Assembly: GCA_003134435.1 (NCBI GenBank) | Contig: PLBE01000062.1 | Span: 32,645-96,644 of the forward strand | Direction: 5' to 3' | Length of the DNA: 64,000 nucleotides | Source: Acidobacteriaceae bacterium | GTDB taxonomy: Bacteria > Acidobacteriota > Terriglobia > Terriglobales > Acidobacteriaceae | Shown here: positions 35,875 to 44,861 of the stretch, piece by piece | Layout: every line of letters starts with the position of its first letter | Numbering within the stretch: the first letter of the stretch is position 1 | Made by a program: the position numbers and the translations under genes | The notes under the pieces: model-generated | Seen by the model: only the letters and a program-made list of their open reading frames with translations | What the model was told of the DNA's origin: nothing | Databases searched by the model: none

Positions 35875-36377
35875 GCCTGAATCTTCAACCAGTTCTTGGG
35901 CGGTGGCAGAATTGCGAAGGTGGGCAGCTCTCCGCGAATCATGGGCACCTCGTCGCAGCGATAAAGCCGTGGGCATTGATAACAGTCTTTATGGATCTTG
36001 TCAGGCAGATCCTGATGGTTGGCGACGGTGAATCCGAGGCGAGAGAAAAACTCTGGAATGCGGGTGAACAGGCAAACGCAGGTGACTTTGTGTTTTTCCG
36101 CTTGCGCCAGAAGAGCCTTGACCAGACGCCGCCCGCCGCCGCCGCTTTGACTTCTGGGGTCGACGGTGATGGAACGAATCTCGGCCAGATGCACGCCATA
36201 AAGATGAAGAGCGCCACAGCCGATGATGCGCCCGTCCTGCTCTAGTACGACAAAGTCGCGAACGTTCTCGCAGATTTCCGCGAGGGTACGCGGCAGCAGG
36301 GTGCCATCGCCGGAGTAGGCGGCGATGAGCGCGTGAATCTGCTCCGCATCAGGCAGAATCGCTTCACGCGTGCGCAT
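35871..36377 (-). CDS. argA: N-acetylglutamate synthase-like GNAT acetyltransferase
   Basis: A single-domain GNAT acetyltransferase (168 residues) of the short NAGS type, thought to make N-acetylglutamate from acetyl-CoA and glutamate. AEIRSITVDPRSQSGGGGRRLVKALL is the acetyl-CoA-binding region; EFFSRLGFTVANHQDLPDKI and the Cys-rich CYQCPRLYRCDEVPM tail are typical of these small ArgA proteins. It lacks the kinase-like domain of E. coli ArgA. The start at 36377 has GGAG nearby and overlaps argD by 14 bases; an upstream start at 36452 is possible. It overlaps argJ by four bases. Confidence 0.85.
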   Translation of the reverse strand: MRTREAILPDAEQIHALIAAYSGDGTLLPRTLAEICENVRDFVVLEQDGRIIGCGALHLYGVHLAEIRSITVDPRSQSGGGGRRLVKALLAQAEKHKVTCVCLFTRIPEFFSRLGFTVANHQDLPDKIHKDCYQCPRLYRCDEVPMIRGELPTFAILPPPKNWLKIQA

Positions 36378-37647
36378 GAGACTCCGGGCGCTGCGAAGTG
36401 GATTTCTCCGCTTTTTTGACGCCTTCTCCGGATTGGTGACTGGCTTCCGCATTATTATGCAACGCCGCGTCCAGCGCCTTGACGACCAGATCCACGTGCT
36501 TTTTCTGAATCACATACGGCGGCAGAAAACGCAGCACGGTTTCATGCGTGCGATTGATGATAATGCCTTCGCGCAGCAGTTGCCCGGTTACCGCCTTCGC
36601 CAGTTCGGATGAGTCCAGTTCCAGGGCCTGCATCAGACCCGCTCCGCGGACTTCCTGAATCGATTTGTGCTTCTTGTCCAGACCCGCGAGCGCGGCGTGA
36701 AAGTATCTGCCGAGCGCTTGCACATGCTTCAGCAGTTTCTTTTCCTGACGCAGAAATGCGATGGCGACAGCACACGCGAGCGGACCACCGCCGAACGTTG
36801 TGCCGTGCATACCGGGATGGATGCAACCGGCAACGCGTTCGGTGGTCAGGATTGCTCCGAGGGGCAAACCGCTGGCTAGTGGCTTGGCGACAGTGACGAT
36901 ATCGGGCACGATGCCATAATGCTGGTAGGCAAAGTGGCGTCCGGTGCGCCCAAGGCCGCATTGAATTTCGTCAAGCACCAGCAAGCCGCCGTCGCGTTTC
37001 GTTAAGCGCGAGGCCAGGTCGAGAAACTCCCGGTTGACGGGATGAATTCCGCCTTCTCCTTGAATGGTCTCAATGCACACGGCGCAAACGCTGGAGTCGA
37101 ACTTCCGTTGCAGGTCGCGAAGATCGTTGAACTTGACGAAGGTGACGCCGGGTACCAGAGGGACGAACGGAGCGCGATATTTGGGCTGACCCGTGGTAGA
37201 GAGCGCGCCAAAAGTGCGTCCGTGGAAAGAGTTATCCATGGCGAGAATGCGGGTCTTTGCTTTTCTGCCCTTTCGATTTGTCGTCTGCCCGAAGACGCGA
37301 GCGATCTTGAGCGCTCCTTCCCAGGCCTCGGTGCCGCTGTTGCAGAAAAAAGCGCGGTCCAAGCCGGAAATCGTGGTTAGTATTTGCGCGAGTTCCGCCT
37401 GATACTCATGAAAAAAAAGATTCGAGGTATGAATCAGGCGGCCGGCCTGACGCCGGATCGCCGCCTGGATCGCGGGATGATTGTGGCCCAGGGCATTGAC
37501 TCCGATTCCACTCAGAAAATCCAGGTAGCGCTTGCCTTGAGAATCCCAGAGATAGACGCCGCGCCCGCGCTCAAAGAGAATGGGATGGCGCTCGTAAGTA
37601 GGAAGCAAAAGCTCCGCTTCCATGCGAGTGACGGAAGCCAGACTCAT
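36364..37647 (-). CDS. argD: Acetylornithine aminotransferase
   Basis: A PLP-dependent class III aminotransferase (427 residues) converting N-acetylglutamate semialdehyde to N-acetylornithine. The PLP lysine lies in VTVAKPLASGLPLGAI; LLVLDEIQCGLGRTG and FFCNSGTEAWEGALKIAR are conserved. The ATG at 37647 overlaps the argB stop (ATGA). The C-terminal tail is Ser/Lys/Glu-rich and slightly long. The position between argB and argA supports ArgD over other ornithine-type aminotransferases. Confidence 0.93.
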   Translation of the reverse strand: MSLASVTRMEAELLLPTYERHPILFERGRGVYLWDSQGKRYLDFLSGIGVNALGHNHPAIQAAIRRQAGRLIHTSNLFFHEYQAELAQILTTISGLDRAFFCNSGTEAWEGALKIARVFGQTTNRKGRKAKTRILAMDNSFHGRTFGALSTTGQPKYRAPFVPLVPGVTFVKFNDLRDLQRKFDSSVCAVCIETIQGEGGIHPVNREFLDLASRLTKRDGGLLVLDEIQCGLGRTGRHFAYQHYGIVPDIVTVAKPLASGLPLGAILTTERVAGCIHPGMHGTTFGGGPLACAVAIAFLRQEKKLLKHVQALGRYFHAALAGLDKKHKSIQEVRGAGLMQALELDSSELAKAVTGQLLREGIIINRTHETVLRFLPPYVIQKKHVDLVVKALDAALHNNAEASHQSGEGVKKAEKSTSQRPESHAHA

Positions 37648-38429
37648 GCTCGGAGCACCTCGGTGCCACATTCCAGCTTCGTGAAATAGAACAGGGGCAG
37701 CATTTCGACTTGCGCCGCCGGCAAGATGCGCACACGTCCCACACCGCTCTTGAGGGCCTGCGCGCAGGCCTCGAGTTTAGGCATCATGCCGCCGCTGACG
37801 ACGGAAGTTTCGATCAGGCCGGCCACTTGCTTGGTGTCGAGCCTGGGGATCACGGCGCCGTCCGCTTGCTTCACTCCGGGAACGTCGGTGAGAAAGATCA
37901 AGGCGTCGGCCTCGCAGGCGATGGCACAGGCGGCCGCCATCTGGTCGGCGTTGACGTTGTAATACTGGCCGTCGCCTCCAAGAGCAAGCGAAGAGAGCAC
38001 AGGAATGCCGCCTTCGGCCCAGATCGCCCGCAACCAGCGTGGCTCGGAGAAACAGATTTCACCGACAAACCCCAAGTCGTGCTCCGCGTCGTGTTTCTTG
38101 CGGGCGCGAAAGACGCCGCCATCCCCGCCGCAGAGGCCGATGGCCGGTTGACCGGCTGCGGCAATGGCGGCCACCAGGCTCTTGTTCACGATGCCGGCGA
38201 GCACCATCAAGGCTACATCGCGCGTTTCAGCATCGGTCACCCGCAAACCGTGAACGAAGTCGCTTTTCTTGCCCAGCAGTTCCAGAGTTCGCGTCAGTGC
38301 GCCACCACCACCATGCACGACGGCGACCTGGTGTCCGTCGTGGGCGAGTTGCACCACGGCTTTCGCGCACTTCTGAAGCGTCGGCTTATCCTCCAGCGCC
38401 GCGCCGCCGATCTTGACCACGATTTTCAT
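37644..38429 (-). CDS. argB: Acetylglutamate kinase
   Basis: Amino-acid kinase family enzyme (261 residues) that phosphorylates N-acetylglutamate. It opens MKIVVKIGGAAL, with VAVVHGGGGALTRTLELLG, NVNADQMAAACAIACEADALIFLTDV and VSGGMMPKLEACAQAL as signatures. The open frame continues upstream over argC, but the start is the ATG at 38429, which overlaps the argC stop (ATGA) and has a GGAGG box. It is close to the short, arginine-insensitive E. coli type in length. Confidence 0.95.
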   Translation of the reverse strand: MKIVVKIGGAALEDKPTLQKCAKAVVQLAHDGHQVAVVHGGGGALTRTLELLGKKSDFVHGLRVTDAETRDVALMVLAGIVNKSLVAAIAAAGQPAIGLCGGDGGVFRARKKHDAEHDLGFVGEICFSEPRWLRAIWAEGGIPVLSSLALGGDGQYYNVNADQMAAACAIACEADALIFLTDVPGVKQADGAVIPRLDTKQVAGLIETSVVSGGMMPKLEACAQALKSGVGRVRILPAAQVEMLPLFYFTKLECGTEVLRA

Positions 38430-39499
38430 TGCAGGCCCTCCGCCTCGTCCCAGCCGTACATGAGGTTCATGTTCTGGACGGCCTGACCAGCTGCGCCTTT
38501 GAGCAGGTTGTCGAGACAGGACACAATCACCAAGCGGCGGCCATCCGGGGCCAGGCAAACACCCATGTCGCAGTAGTTGGTGTGCGCCGAGAAGTGGATT
38601 TCCGGCAAAGTCGATGCCGGAAAAATGCGAACCCAACGCTTCCCCTGGTAAAAATGGCGGAGACAGTCTTGAATCTCGTCCGCCGTCACTTCGCGATTCA
38701 GGTTCAAATAAATTGTGGACAGGATGCCACGCGGGATGGGCAGAAGGTGGGGAGTAAAAATGAACTGGCTGGAGTTGAGCGCCAACTGTTCGAGAATCTC
38801 GCCGGTGTGCCGGTGGGAAAAGACGGAGTAGGCGGAGAAATTGTCGGCGACCGACACAAAGTGAGTGCGCGCGGTAGGCTCCTTGCCGGCGCCCGAAACT
38901 CCGGATTTGGAATCGGAAATGATGCCGCGATCGCGATCGACCATATCCGCTGCAAGCAAGGGAGCCAGCGCCAGAATCACCGAAGTCGCGTAGCATCCGG
39001 GATTGGCCACGAGAGCGGCTGATTTTATCGGGACAGCATTCAACTCCGGCAGTCCATAAACGGCCTCCGCGGTGAGCTTCGTGGCGGTCTGCGGGTCAGC
39101 GTCTTTGAAGCCATAGACGGCGCGATTCTGCTCCTGTTTCAAACGCCAGGCGCCGCTGAGGTCGACCAGGCGCAGACCGCGGGAGATCGCTTCCGGGACA
39201 AGTTCGCGCGAAACGGCGTGCGGTGTGGCCAGGAATAAAAGCTCAACGCCATGTTCCTCTAATGCCGACCACGAAAACGACTGGATGCTGGAACGGCCAT
39301 TGGCTCGGCCGTTGCCGGAGTGAGGCAACCCAAGAGCGAGGGCGTCGGGGGGTTCCGGGCCCTTGCCCGCGCTTTTCTCGGAATGGCGCCGCAAAAGTAG
39401 CGGAGCCTCCGTTCGGGGATGGCGGGCAAGCAGGCGCGCGAGTTCGATACCGGAGTAGCCGGTCGCTCCGAGCACCGCGGTTTTAAGCTTGTGCGGCAT
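38426..39499 (-). CDS. argC: N-acetyl-gamma-glutamyl-phosphate reductase
   Basis: ArgC (357 residues) reduces N-acetylglutamyl phosphate to the semialdehyde. NADP-binding AVLGATGYSGIELARLL opens the protein; the active-site Cys is in LVANPGCYATSVILAL, and HTHFVSVADNFSAYSVFSHRHTGEI holds the conserved His. An insert after LLRRH (EKSAGKGPEPPDALALGLPHSGNGRANGR region) is longer than usual. The ATG at 39499 is preferred over TTG 39502. First gene of the arg operon, with tandem AT-rich boxes 50-85 bases upstream. Confidence 0.94.
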   Translation of the reverse strand: MPHKLKTAVLGATGYSGIELARLLARHPRTEAPLLLRRHSEKSAGKGPEPPDALALGLPHSGNGRANGRSSIQSFSWSALEEHGVELLFLATPHAVSRELVPEAISRGLRLVDLSGAWRLKQEQNRAVYGFKDADPQTATKLTAEAVYGLPELNAVPIKSAALVANPGCYATSVILALAPLLAADMVDRDRGIISDSKSGVSGAGKEPTARTHFVSVADNFSAYSVFSHRHTGEILEQLALNSSQFIFTPHLLPIPRGILSTIYLNLNREVTADEIQDCLRHFYQGKRWVRIFPASTLPEIHFSAHTNYCDMGVCLAPDGRRLVIVSCLDNLLKGAAGQAVQNMNLMYGWDEAEGLQ

Positions 39500-39910
39500 C
39501 AATTTCTTTTAAGTCTAACCGGCCGACGTGGCCCCTCATGCTGCCTTGAGGCATATTTATCCATTTTTATGCATAAATATGCATCTATGATAAATGCTTA
39601 GGGGGAACTGTCAAGTCGGAACCTGCGTCGGGCCGCCGTAGCACTTCCCAGCACCCTGGAGGATGGGATAAATTCTGTCTCGACGAAAGAGTTTGCGTTT
39701 GTGATCTCGGTTCATGAAAGCTTTTCTGATGATTGCGAGAAGAAATTTCTATTGGACTCGGCGGCTCGGCGGCATTTAGTGTGAGAGGCTGTTCCAGCAC
39801 GCGAACTGGAGACTTGCAAACCCATTTCATGCCGTGTTTCACATCCGCCCTTCCCCGCGACGCAACCATCAGTAGGAATTTGTCGACCGTATGAAAACAG
39901 GAGCAATGGT
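39500..39910. other. Intergenic region between argC and amt
   Basis: About 410 bases between divergent genes, holding the ARG-like boxes on the argC side. No gene was recognised. No clear sigma54 (GG-N10-GC) promoter was found before amt. Confidence 0.4.
39551..39583 (-). promoter_or_regulatory. Tandem 10-base boxes resembling ArgR operators
   Basis: On the minus strand TGCATATTTA, TGCATAAAAA and TGGATAAATA follow one another, then TGC. The first 14 bases (TGCATATTTATGCA) fit the TGNAT-N4-ATNCA dyad of ARG boxes; overlapping dyads repeat every 10 bases. They lie 52-84 bases before the argC start. ArgR binding is inferred. Confidence 0.5.
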
Positions 39911-41635
39911 ATGACGAAACAACCGGACGGACGCTGTCTGCGCCGATGGTCATCTTTGATTGGATTTGGGTCCTCGTCTCTATCTGCATTGGTTCTGGCC
40001 ATCGTACTCGGGGCCGGAATTGTCGCGGCATTGCCGGTCCGGTGCTGGGGTGACGATGCGCCTAAACCGGATCCGTCGGGTATAGCGACCGGTGACCGTA
40101 CAGCCGTGGTAGACGCGGCCGGCAATCCGTTTGCCGTGGCTGAACCGACGGACAAATCGGCTCCGGATTACGCCGCGAACAAGAAGGCTTACGACGACTA
40201 TCAGGCGCAGGCCGCGAAAGAGCCTCTGGCGGTGAAACTAGCCGACGGCGTGGGGCACGTGCGCGTGGCCACTAATTTTGCCTGGACACTCAACACTGGT
40301 TATCTCGTCCTGTTCATGCAGGCGGGATTTGCGCTGCTTACGTGCGGACTGGTGCGCAAGAAAAATGTCGCGCACCTGATGATGCTGAACTTCGCGGCCT
40401 ATGTGTTTGCTTTTCTGGCCTACTACGCGGTCGGATATGCATTTCAGTTTGGCGCGGTGGCCATCAATGCCGCGCCCAGCAACCTGGGCGGAATTCCCGG
40501 GCTCAACAAGTTCCTGATCGGCAGCGGCCAATGGGGATTTGTCGGAGGCAAGGGGTTTTTCCTGGTTGGTCCCGCCTATGACAGCGCCAGCAACTGCCTG
40601 ACCTTGTTCGAAGTCGTCTTCATGGAGACGGCCGGATACATCATCGTGGGCGCGATCTGCGAGCGCATTACATTCTGGGCATTTCTGCTGTGTGAGTTAT
40701 TCATTGGCGCGATTCTTTATCCCATCTCAGGCTGCTGGACCTGGGGCGGAGGCTGGCTCTCGCAAGTGGGGTCGACAATGAATCTCGGCCACGGATATGT
40801 CGACTTTGCCGGCTCTACGGTGGTGCATGCGGTTGGCGGTTTCGCCGCCATGGCACTGGCAATTATTTTAGGTCCGCGACTGGGTAAGTATGGGCCCGGT
40901 GGAAAGATTCGGGTCTTCCCGGCTCACAACATTGTTTATGTGGTCACGGGAACTTTCATCCTGCTCTTTGGCTGGATGGGATTTAATCCGGGATCGACTT
41001 TGGGAGCCACCGATCTGCGAATTTCGGTGGTAGCTGTGAACACCAATCTGGCGGCAGTCGCGGGATCAGCCGCCGCCATGCTGCTCTGGTACTTCCTGTT
41101 CGGAAAGCCGGACATCACCATGGCGTGCAACGGGATGCTGGCGGGACTGGTCGCAATTACCGCGCCTTGCGCTTTTGTGTCGCCCACGTCCTCGGTTGTC
41201 ATCGGAATTCTGGCCGGCCTGCTGGTCTGCGGCGGCGTTATCTTCAACGACCGTGTTCTCAAAGTCGATGACCCCTGCGGCGCAATTTCCGTGCACGGAT
41301 ATTGTGGTTGGCTGGGCGCGGTCAGCGTGGGCATTTTTGCCGACGGCGCTTACGGCGCGGGATGGAACGGCGTGGGCGCTGCGTCGTATCTCGGGCACGC
41401 AGGCCAGGGCGTGACCGGATTAATTCACGGCGACACCCGGCAGTTCTTTTGCCAGCTCATGGGAGCGACTCTGTATGCCGTGTGGGCGTTCGGCGGAACT
41501 TACGTGGTTTTTGCCGTCGTCAATAAAGTGAAAAGCATGCGCGTGCCTCCCGAGGTGGAAGAGGAAGGACTCGACGTGCCGGAGTTCGGGATGGCGGGGT
41601 ATCCCGAAGACGCCGCGGTGCCGGCTGGGTATTGA
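39911..41635 (+). CDS. amt: Ammonium transporter with extended N-terminal region
   Basis: Amt/MEP/Rh family channel (574 residues, against about 400-430 usual). The core starts near residue 110 (FAWTLNTGYLVLFMQAGFALLTCGLVRKKN); the twin histidines lie in DFAGSTVVHAVGG and AISVHGYCGWLGAV. About 105 extra N-terminal residues include a signal-like hydrophobic segment (SALVLAIVLGAGIVAALPV) and a polar periplasmic stretch (DDAPKPDPSG to QAAKEPLAVKLADG). The C-terminal tail (VPPEVEEEGLDVPEFGMAGYPEDA) keeps the GLD/EFG elements that contact PII. AGGAG is placed before the ATG. Together with PII and GlnD in the window it forms the ammonium-sensing set. Confidence 0.93.
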   Translation: MTKQPDGRCLRRWSSLIGFGSSSLSALVLAIVLGAGIVAALPVRCWGDDAPKPDPSGIATGDRTAVVDAAGNPFAVAEPTDKSAPDYAANKKAYDDYQAQAAKEPLAVKLADGVGHVRVATNFAWTLNTGYLVLFMQAGFALLTCGLVRKKNVAHLMMLNFAAYVFAFLAYYAVGYAFQFGAVAINAAPSNLGGIPGLNKFLIGSGQWGFVGGKGFFLVGPAYDSASNCLTLFEVVFMETAGYIIVGAICERITFWAFLLCELFIGAILYPISGCWTWGGGWLSQVGSTMNLGHGYVDFAGSTVVHAVGGFAAMALAIILGPRLGKYGPGGKIRVFPAHNIVYVVTGTFILLFGWMGFNPGSTLGATDLRISVVAVNTNLAAVAGSAAAMLLWYFLFGKPDITMACNGMLAGLVAITAPCAFVSPTSSVVIGILAGLLVCGGVIFNDRVLKVDDPCGAISVHGYCGWLGAVSVGIFADGAYGAGWNGVGAASYLGHAGQGVTGLIHGDTRQFFCQLMGATLYAVWAFGGTYVVFAVVNKVKSMRVPPEVEEEGLDVPEFGMAGYPEDAAVPAGY

Positions 41636-41669
41636 AATCAAAAAGGGCCGGGCGCGGGCGACCGGCCCT
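41630..41669 (-). terminator. Rho-independent terminator of the glucan phosphorylase gene
   Basis: AGGGCCGG (41644-41651) pairs with CCGGCCCT (41662-41669) around a 10-base loop; on the minus strand it is followed by TTTTGATTTC. It starts right after the amt stop, so it may also slow amt transcripts, though without a U-run in that direction. Confidence 0.75.
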
Positions 41670-41685
41670 CAGTTGAACTGACAAT

Positions 41686-44391
41686 CTACTGCCGCAGGCG
41701 TTGCTCGCTTGAGGTGCCACCGGCGGCGGGCACGTAGCACTGCAGCGTGTAGTCCATCACCATGCGGTCGGCGTTAAAGCGCCAACCCAGAGTGCGGATG
41801 GTGCGTTTCATCCGCTGGATCCAGCCGCGCGGAAGGCCATCGCGATCGCGATGATAGTAGAGAGGAATGACTTCATCGCGCAGCACTCGCATCAGGTCGT
41901 CACCGTCGCGGCTGTCGTGAACATTCATGTCCGAGTGGGTTCGGCCATTGCCGATGGCGAAGCCGTTCAAACCGTCGTACGCCTCCGCCCACCAGCCATC
42001 CAGGACTGAGAGGTTCAAGCCACCGTTCAAGACAACTTTCTGGCCGCTGGTTCCGGAGGCTTCCAGGGGACGTCGCGGATTGTTCAGCCAGACATCGACA
42101 CCCTGGGTGAGATGGCGTCCGACGTTGATGTCGTAATCCTCGACAAAAACAAATTTGTCGGCAAACTTCGGATCGCGCATCAACTGCGCAATCTGCTGCA
42201 GAACGCGCTTGCCCGGTTCGTCAAGGGGATGCGCTTTGCCCGCAAACACGAACTGCACCGGGCGCTTCGGATCGTTAACCATGCTGGCAATCTTTTCGAT
42301 GTCTGCCAAAATCAGATTGGCGCGCTTGTAGGTGGCAAAGCGGCGCGCAAAACCGATGGTGAGGGCGTCGGGGCTGAGGGCGCGTTCCAGTTGTTGGAGT
42401 ACGGCGCGCGGTTCGTCGCGGCGCGCGGCCTGCTTGACAGCCCGGCGGCGAACGAATTCGATCATTTGCGTTTTGAGGTTGAAATGCGTCTCCCAGAGCT
42501 CGCCGTCGTCGACGTTGTCGATGCCATCCCAGATCTTGGCTTCACTGCCGCGCAGATGCCAGCCGGTGCCAAGATGGCGATCATAGAGGCGGAACATCTG
42601 GGGCGCGAGCCAGGTGGGCACATGGACGCCGTTGGTGATGTGGCCAATGGGAACCGCATCTTCCAGTTTGCCGGGAAACAGCCCGGTCCACATGGCGCGG
42701 GAGACTTCACCGTGCAGAGAGGAAACCGCGTTGGCGCGGCGCGAGAGCTTAAGGCCGAGCACAGTCATGCAGAAACGCTCGTCGCTTTCGGGATGCTCGC
42801 GCCCGAGCGCCATGAAGCTTTCCCGGGAAAGGCCAAGGGACTCGCGCAAAGGTCCAAGATGCTCTTCAATCAAATCGGCATCAAAGCGGTCGTGGCCGGC
42901 GGGGACGGGAGTGTGAGTCGTGAAAACCACTTCCCGTGCAACTCGAGGCACGGCTTTGTCGAAGCTGATGCCTTCATCTTCCATGCGTTGGCGAATCGCT
43001 TCCAGCACGGCAAATCCGCTGTGTCCTTCATTCAGATGTAGAACTCCGGGCGTGATGCCGAGAGCTTTCAGAGCACGCAATCCACCCACTCCGAGCAGCA
43101 GCTCCTGGTGGACGCGAACCCGGCCGTCGCCCCCGTACAAACGCGATGTCATCTCGCGATCTTCTGGCGTATTGCCGTCCACGTCCGAATCGAGCAGGAA
43201 CAAATCGCAGCGACCCACTTTGACGCGCCATACCTTGGCGTAAATCGGACCATGATGGGTGTCGACTTGAACGACGACTGGCCTGCCGTTCTTCCCGATG
43301 GCGGTTTCCATCGCTAACTGGTTGACGTCGGTTTCGAGGTACTCTTCGTGCTGCCAGCCGTCGCGATCCAGGCGCTGTCGGAAATATCCCTGGCCGTAAA
43401 ACAGCCCGACACCAACCAACGGGATGCCAAGATCGGAGGCACTCTTGATGTGATCGCCGGCCAGAACTCCAAGCCCTCCGGAATAAATCGGAAGAGACTC
43501 ATGCACGCCAAACTCGGCGGAGAAATAAGCCACGGGACGGGGCCGCAGCACTCCGGCGCGACGCGCTCCCCAGGTTCGCTCCGCGTCCTGATACTCGCAC
43601 AGGCGACGATAGGCGTAGTTGATCCGGCTGTGCAGGTTGAGTTCGGTGGCGCGCGCCTCGAGTTTTTCCAGCGGATACTCGTTCAGCAGCGAGACCGGAC
43701 TGTGATTGAGCTGGCTCCAGCGCAGGGGATCGATATCGCGAAACAAGCCGGCGGCGTCGTGATCCCAACTCCACCACAAGTTGCGGGCCAGGGTCCACAA
43801 GCGCTCCTGGGCGGGCGCGATGAAACGGTCGAGGGTACGGGCTTCGCTCACGATGTGGGCCACCCGGTTCGCAGCCTCAGTCAGTAAACGAATCTCGTCT
43901 TCGGGGAAGATTCGCGGTTCGATGGTCTGCACCACGAGCACGCCCTGCAGCACTCCGCGATCAATCAACGGAACGCCCAGGAACGATTGGCAGGGCTCCT
44001 CTCCCAATTCGCTGAAGAACTTGAAGCGAGGATGATTCTTAACGCGCTCGACAGCCACAGGACGCACTTGTTCCGCAACCAGGCCGGTAAGTCCTTCATT
44101 GACGGCCATGCGAAGCTTGCCAACGCACTCACGGCGCAGACCGATGGTGGCGGCGAGCACGAGATTGGCCCGGTCCGGTTCGAGCAAGTAGGCGGAGCAG
44201 ACATCGGTGCCAAACCGGCGGGCGATCAAGGCGACAACGTTCATCAGTGTGTCGGCGGGTTTGCCGGGCTCGGCTGCCAGATTTGCGATCTCTTCAAAAG
44301 TGAGCACGTAACTGGCATCGAGAGAGCAGGAAGAGGAAGTCGTAGTAGACGAGTGCTCTTGGTCCTGAACTAGTTCATTCTGTCGGTCCAA
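41686..44391 (-). CDS. GAF domain fused to alpha-glucan phosphorylase
   Basis: A 901-residue fusion. Residues about 28-185 are a GAF domain (NVVALIARRFGTDVCSAYLLEP, VNEGLTGLVAEQVRPVAVERVKNHPRF, FLGVPLIDRGVLQGVLVVQ) most like the GAF of PtsP-type PTS(Ntr) enzymes. The remaining about 700 residues are a glycogen/maltodextrin phosphorylase of the short GlgP2 type: PVAYFSAEFGVHESLPIYSGGLGVLAGDHIKSASD, LNEGHSGFAVLEAI, TTHTPVPAGHDRFD, IGFARRFATYKRANLI and SGTSGQKVVLNGGLNLSVLDGWW with the PLP lysine. It releases glucose-1-phosphate from alpha-glucan; the GAF domain may bind a small ligand and regulate it. The gene stands alone with its own terminator. Confidence 0.9.
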   Translation of the reverse strand: MDRQNELVQDQEHSSTTTSSSCSLDASYVLTFEEIANLAAEPGKPADTLMNVVALIARRFGTDVCSAYLLEPDRANLVLAATIGLRRECVGKLRMAVNEGLTGLVAEQVRPVAVERVKNHPRFKFFSELGEEPCQSFLGVPLIDRGVLQGVLVVQTIEPRIFPEDEIRLLTEAANRVAHIVSEARTLDRFIAPAQERLWTLARNLWWSWDHDAAGLFRDIDPLRWSQLNHSPVSLLNEYPLEKLEARATELNLHSRINYAYRRLCEYQDAERTWGARRAGVLRPRPVAYFSAEFGVHESLPIYSGGLGVLAGDHIKSASDLGIPLVGVGLFYGQGYFRQRLDRDGWQHEEYLETDVNQLAMETAIGKNGRPVVVQVDTHHGPIYAKVWRVKVGRCDLFLLDSDVDGNTPEDREMTSRLYGGDGRVRVHQELLLGVGGLRALKALGITPGVLHLNEGHSGFAVLEAIRQRMEDEGISFDKAVPRVAREVVFTTHTPVPAGHDRFDADLIEEHLGPLRESLGLSRESFMALGREHPESDERFCMTVLGLKLSRRANAVSSLHGEVSRAMWTGLFPGKLEDAVPIGHITNGVHVPTWLAPQMFRLYDRHLGTGWHLRGSEAKIWDGIDNVDDGELWETHFNLKTQMIEFVRRRAVKQAARRDEPRAVLQQLERALSPDALTIGFARRFATYKRANLILADIEKIASMVNDPKRPVQFVFAGKAHPLDEPGKRVLQQIAQLMRDPKFADKFVFVEDYDINVGRHLTQGVDVWLNNPRRPLEASGTSGQKVVLNGGLNLSVLDGWWAEAYDGLNGFAIGNGRTHSDMNVHDSRDGDDLMRVLRDEVIPLYYHRDRDGLPRGWIQRMKRTIRTLGWRFNADRMVMDYTLQCYVPAAGGTSSEQRLRQ

Positions 44392-44861
44392 ATCCGGTCT
44401 CCCTTTGACTCTAAAATTCCCCGCCCCTGCGAGCGTCGTTCACGATTCGCCCTTCGTAAACCCGTGAGTTGCGGCGCACCGCACAAGGACGACGAGCAAA
44501 GTCAAACACAAGGTTAAAAAAGACAACCCCTGAGGCCATTCTATCGGTTGAGATCGGAACTACTCCACAGCAGTTATCGCATTGTTGATTACTACGGTGC
44601 GGAATACGATCGAAATTTTTTCTTCACCCCCGCACTATCTCTGATAAGTACCTTGATTAGAAACCTTAATTCCCGGTTTGGGCGGAGTCCAATTCGGATT
44701 GCTTATGGCTGCATCAGTGAATTCCGATTTGCTTGGGCAAAAGAATGGGCGCTGCATCCCGCCCGGGACTGGGCGGAACACAGCGCGCCATTTGCTGTCC
44801 GAGTTAGCTCGATCGAACTAGCCTGGGTCAACCTGCCCTGGTAGCACTACCCCTGATCGCG
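44392..44861. other. Intergenic region, no gene recognised
   Basis: About 470 bases upstream of the phosphorylase gene and downstream of htrA. It contains an AT-rich patch (44600-44680). A 98-codon frame at 44548-44844 (+) has no family features and no ribosome site. No RNA gene was recognised. Confidence 0.4.

Noticed and set aside
38430..38996. N-terminal extension of argB
   Set aside because: It lies in the argC gene in another frame; the ATGA overlap at 38426-38429 with a GGAGG box marks the real start.
39780..39815. Possible sigma54 promoter before amt
   Set aside because: GG and GC elements do not have the required 10-base spacing.
42112..43041. 309-codon open frame on the plus strand
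   Set aside because: Antisense to the glucan phosphorylase domain; no recognisable motif.
44548..44844. 98-codon open frame in the gap after htrA
   Set aside because: No ribosome site, no recognisable family, composition like neighbouring noncoding DNA.
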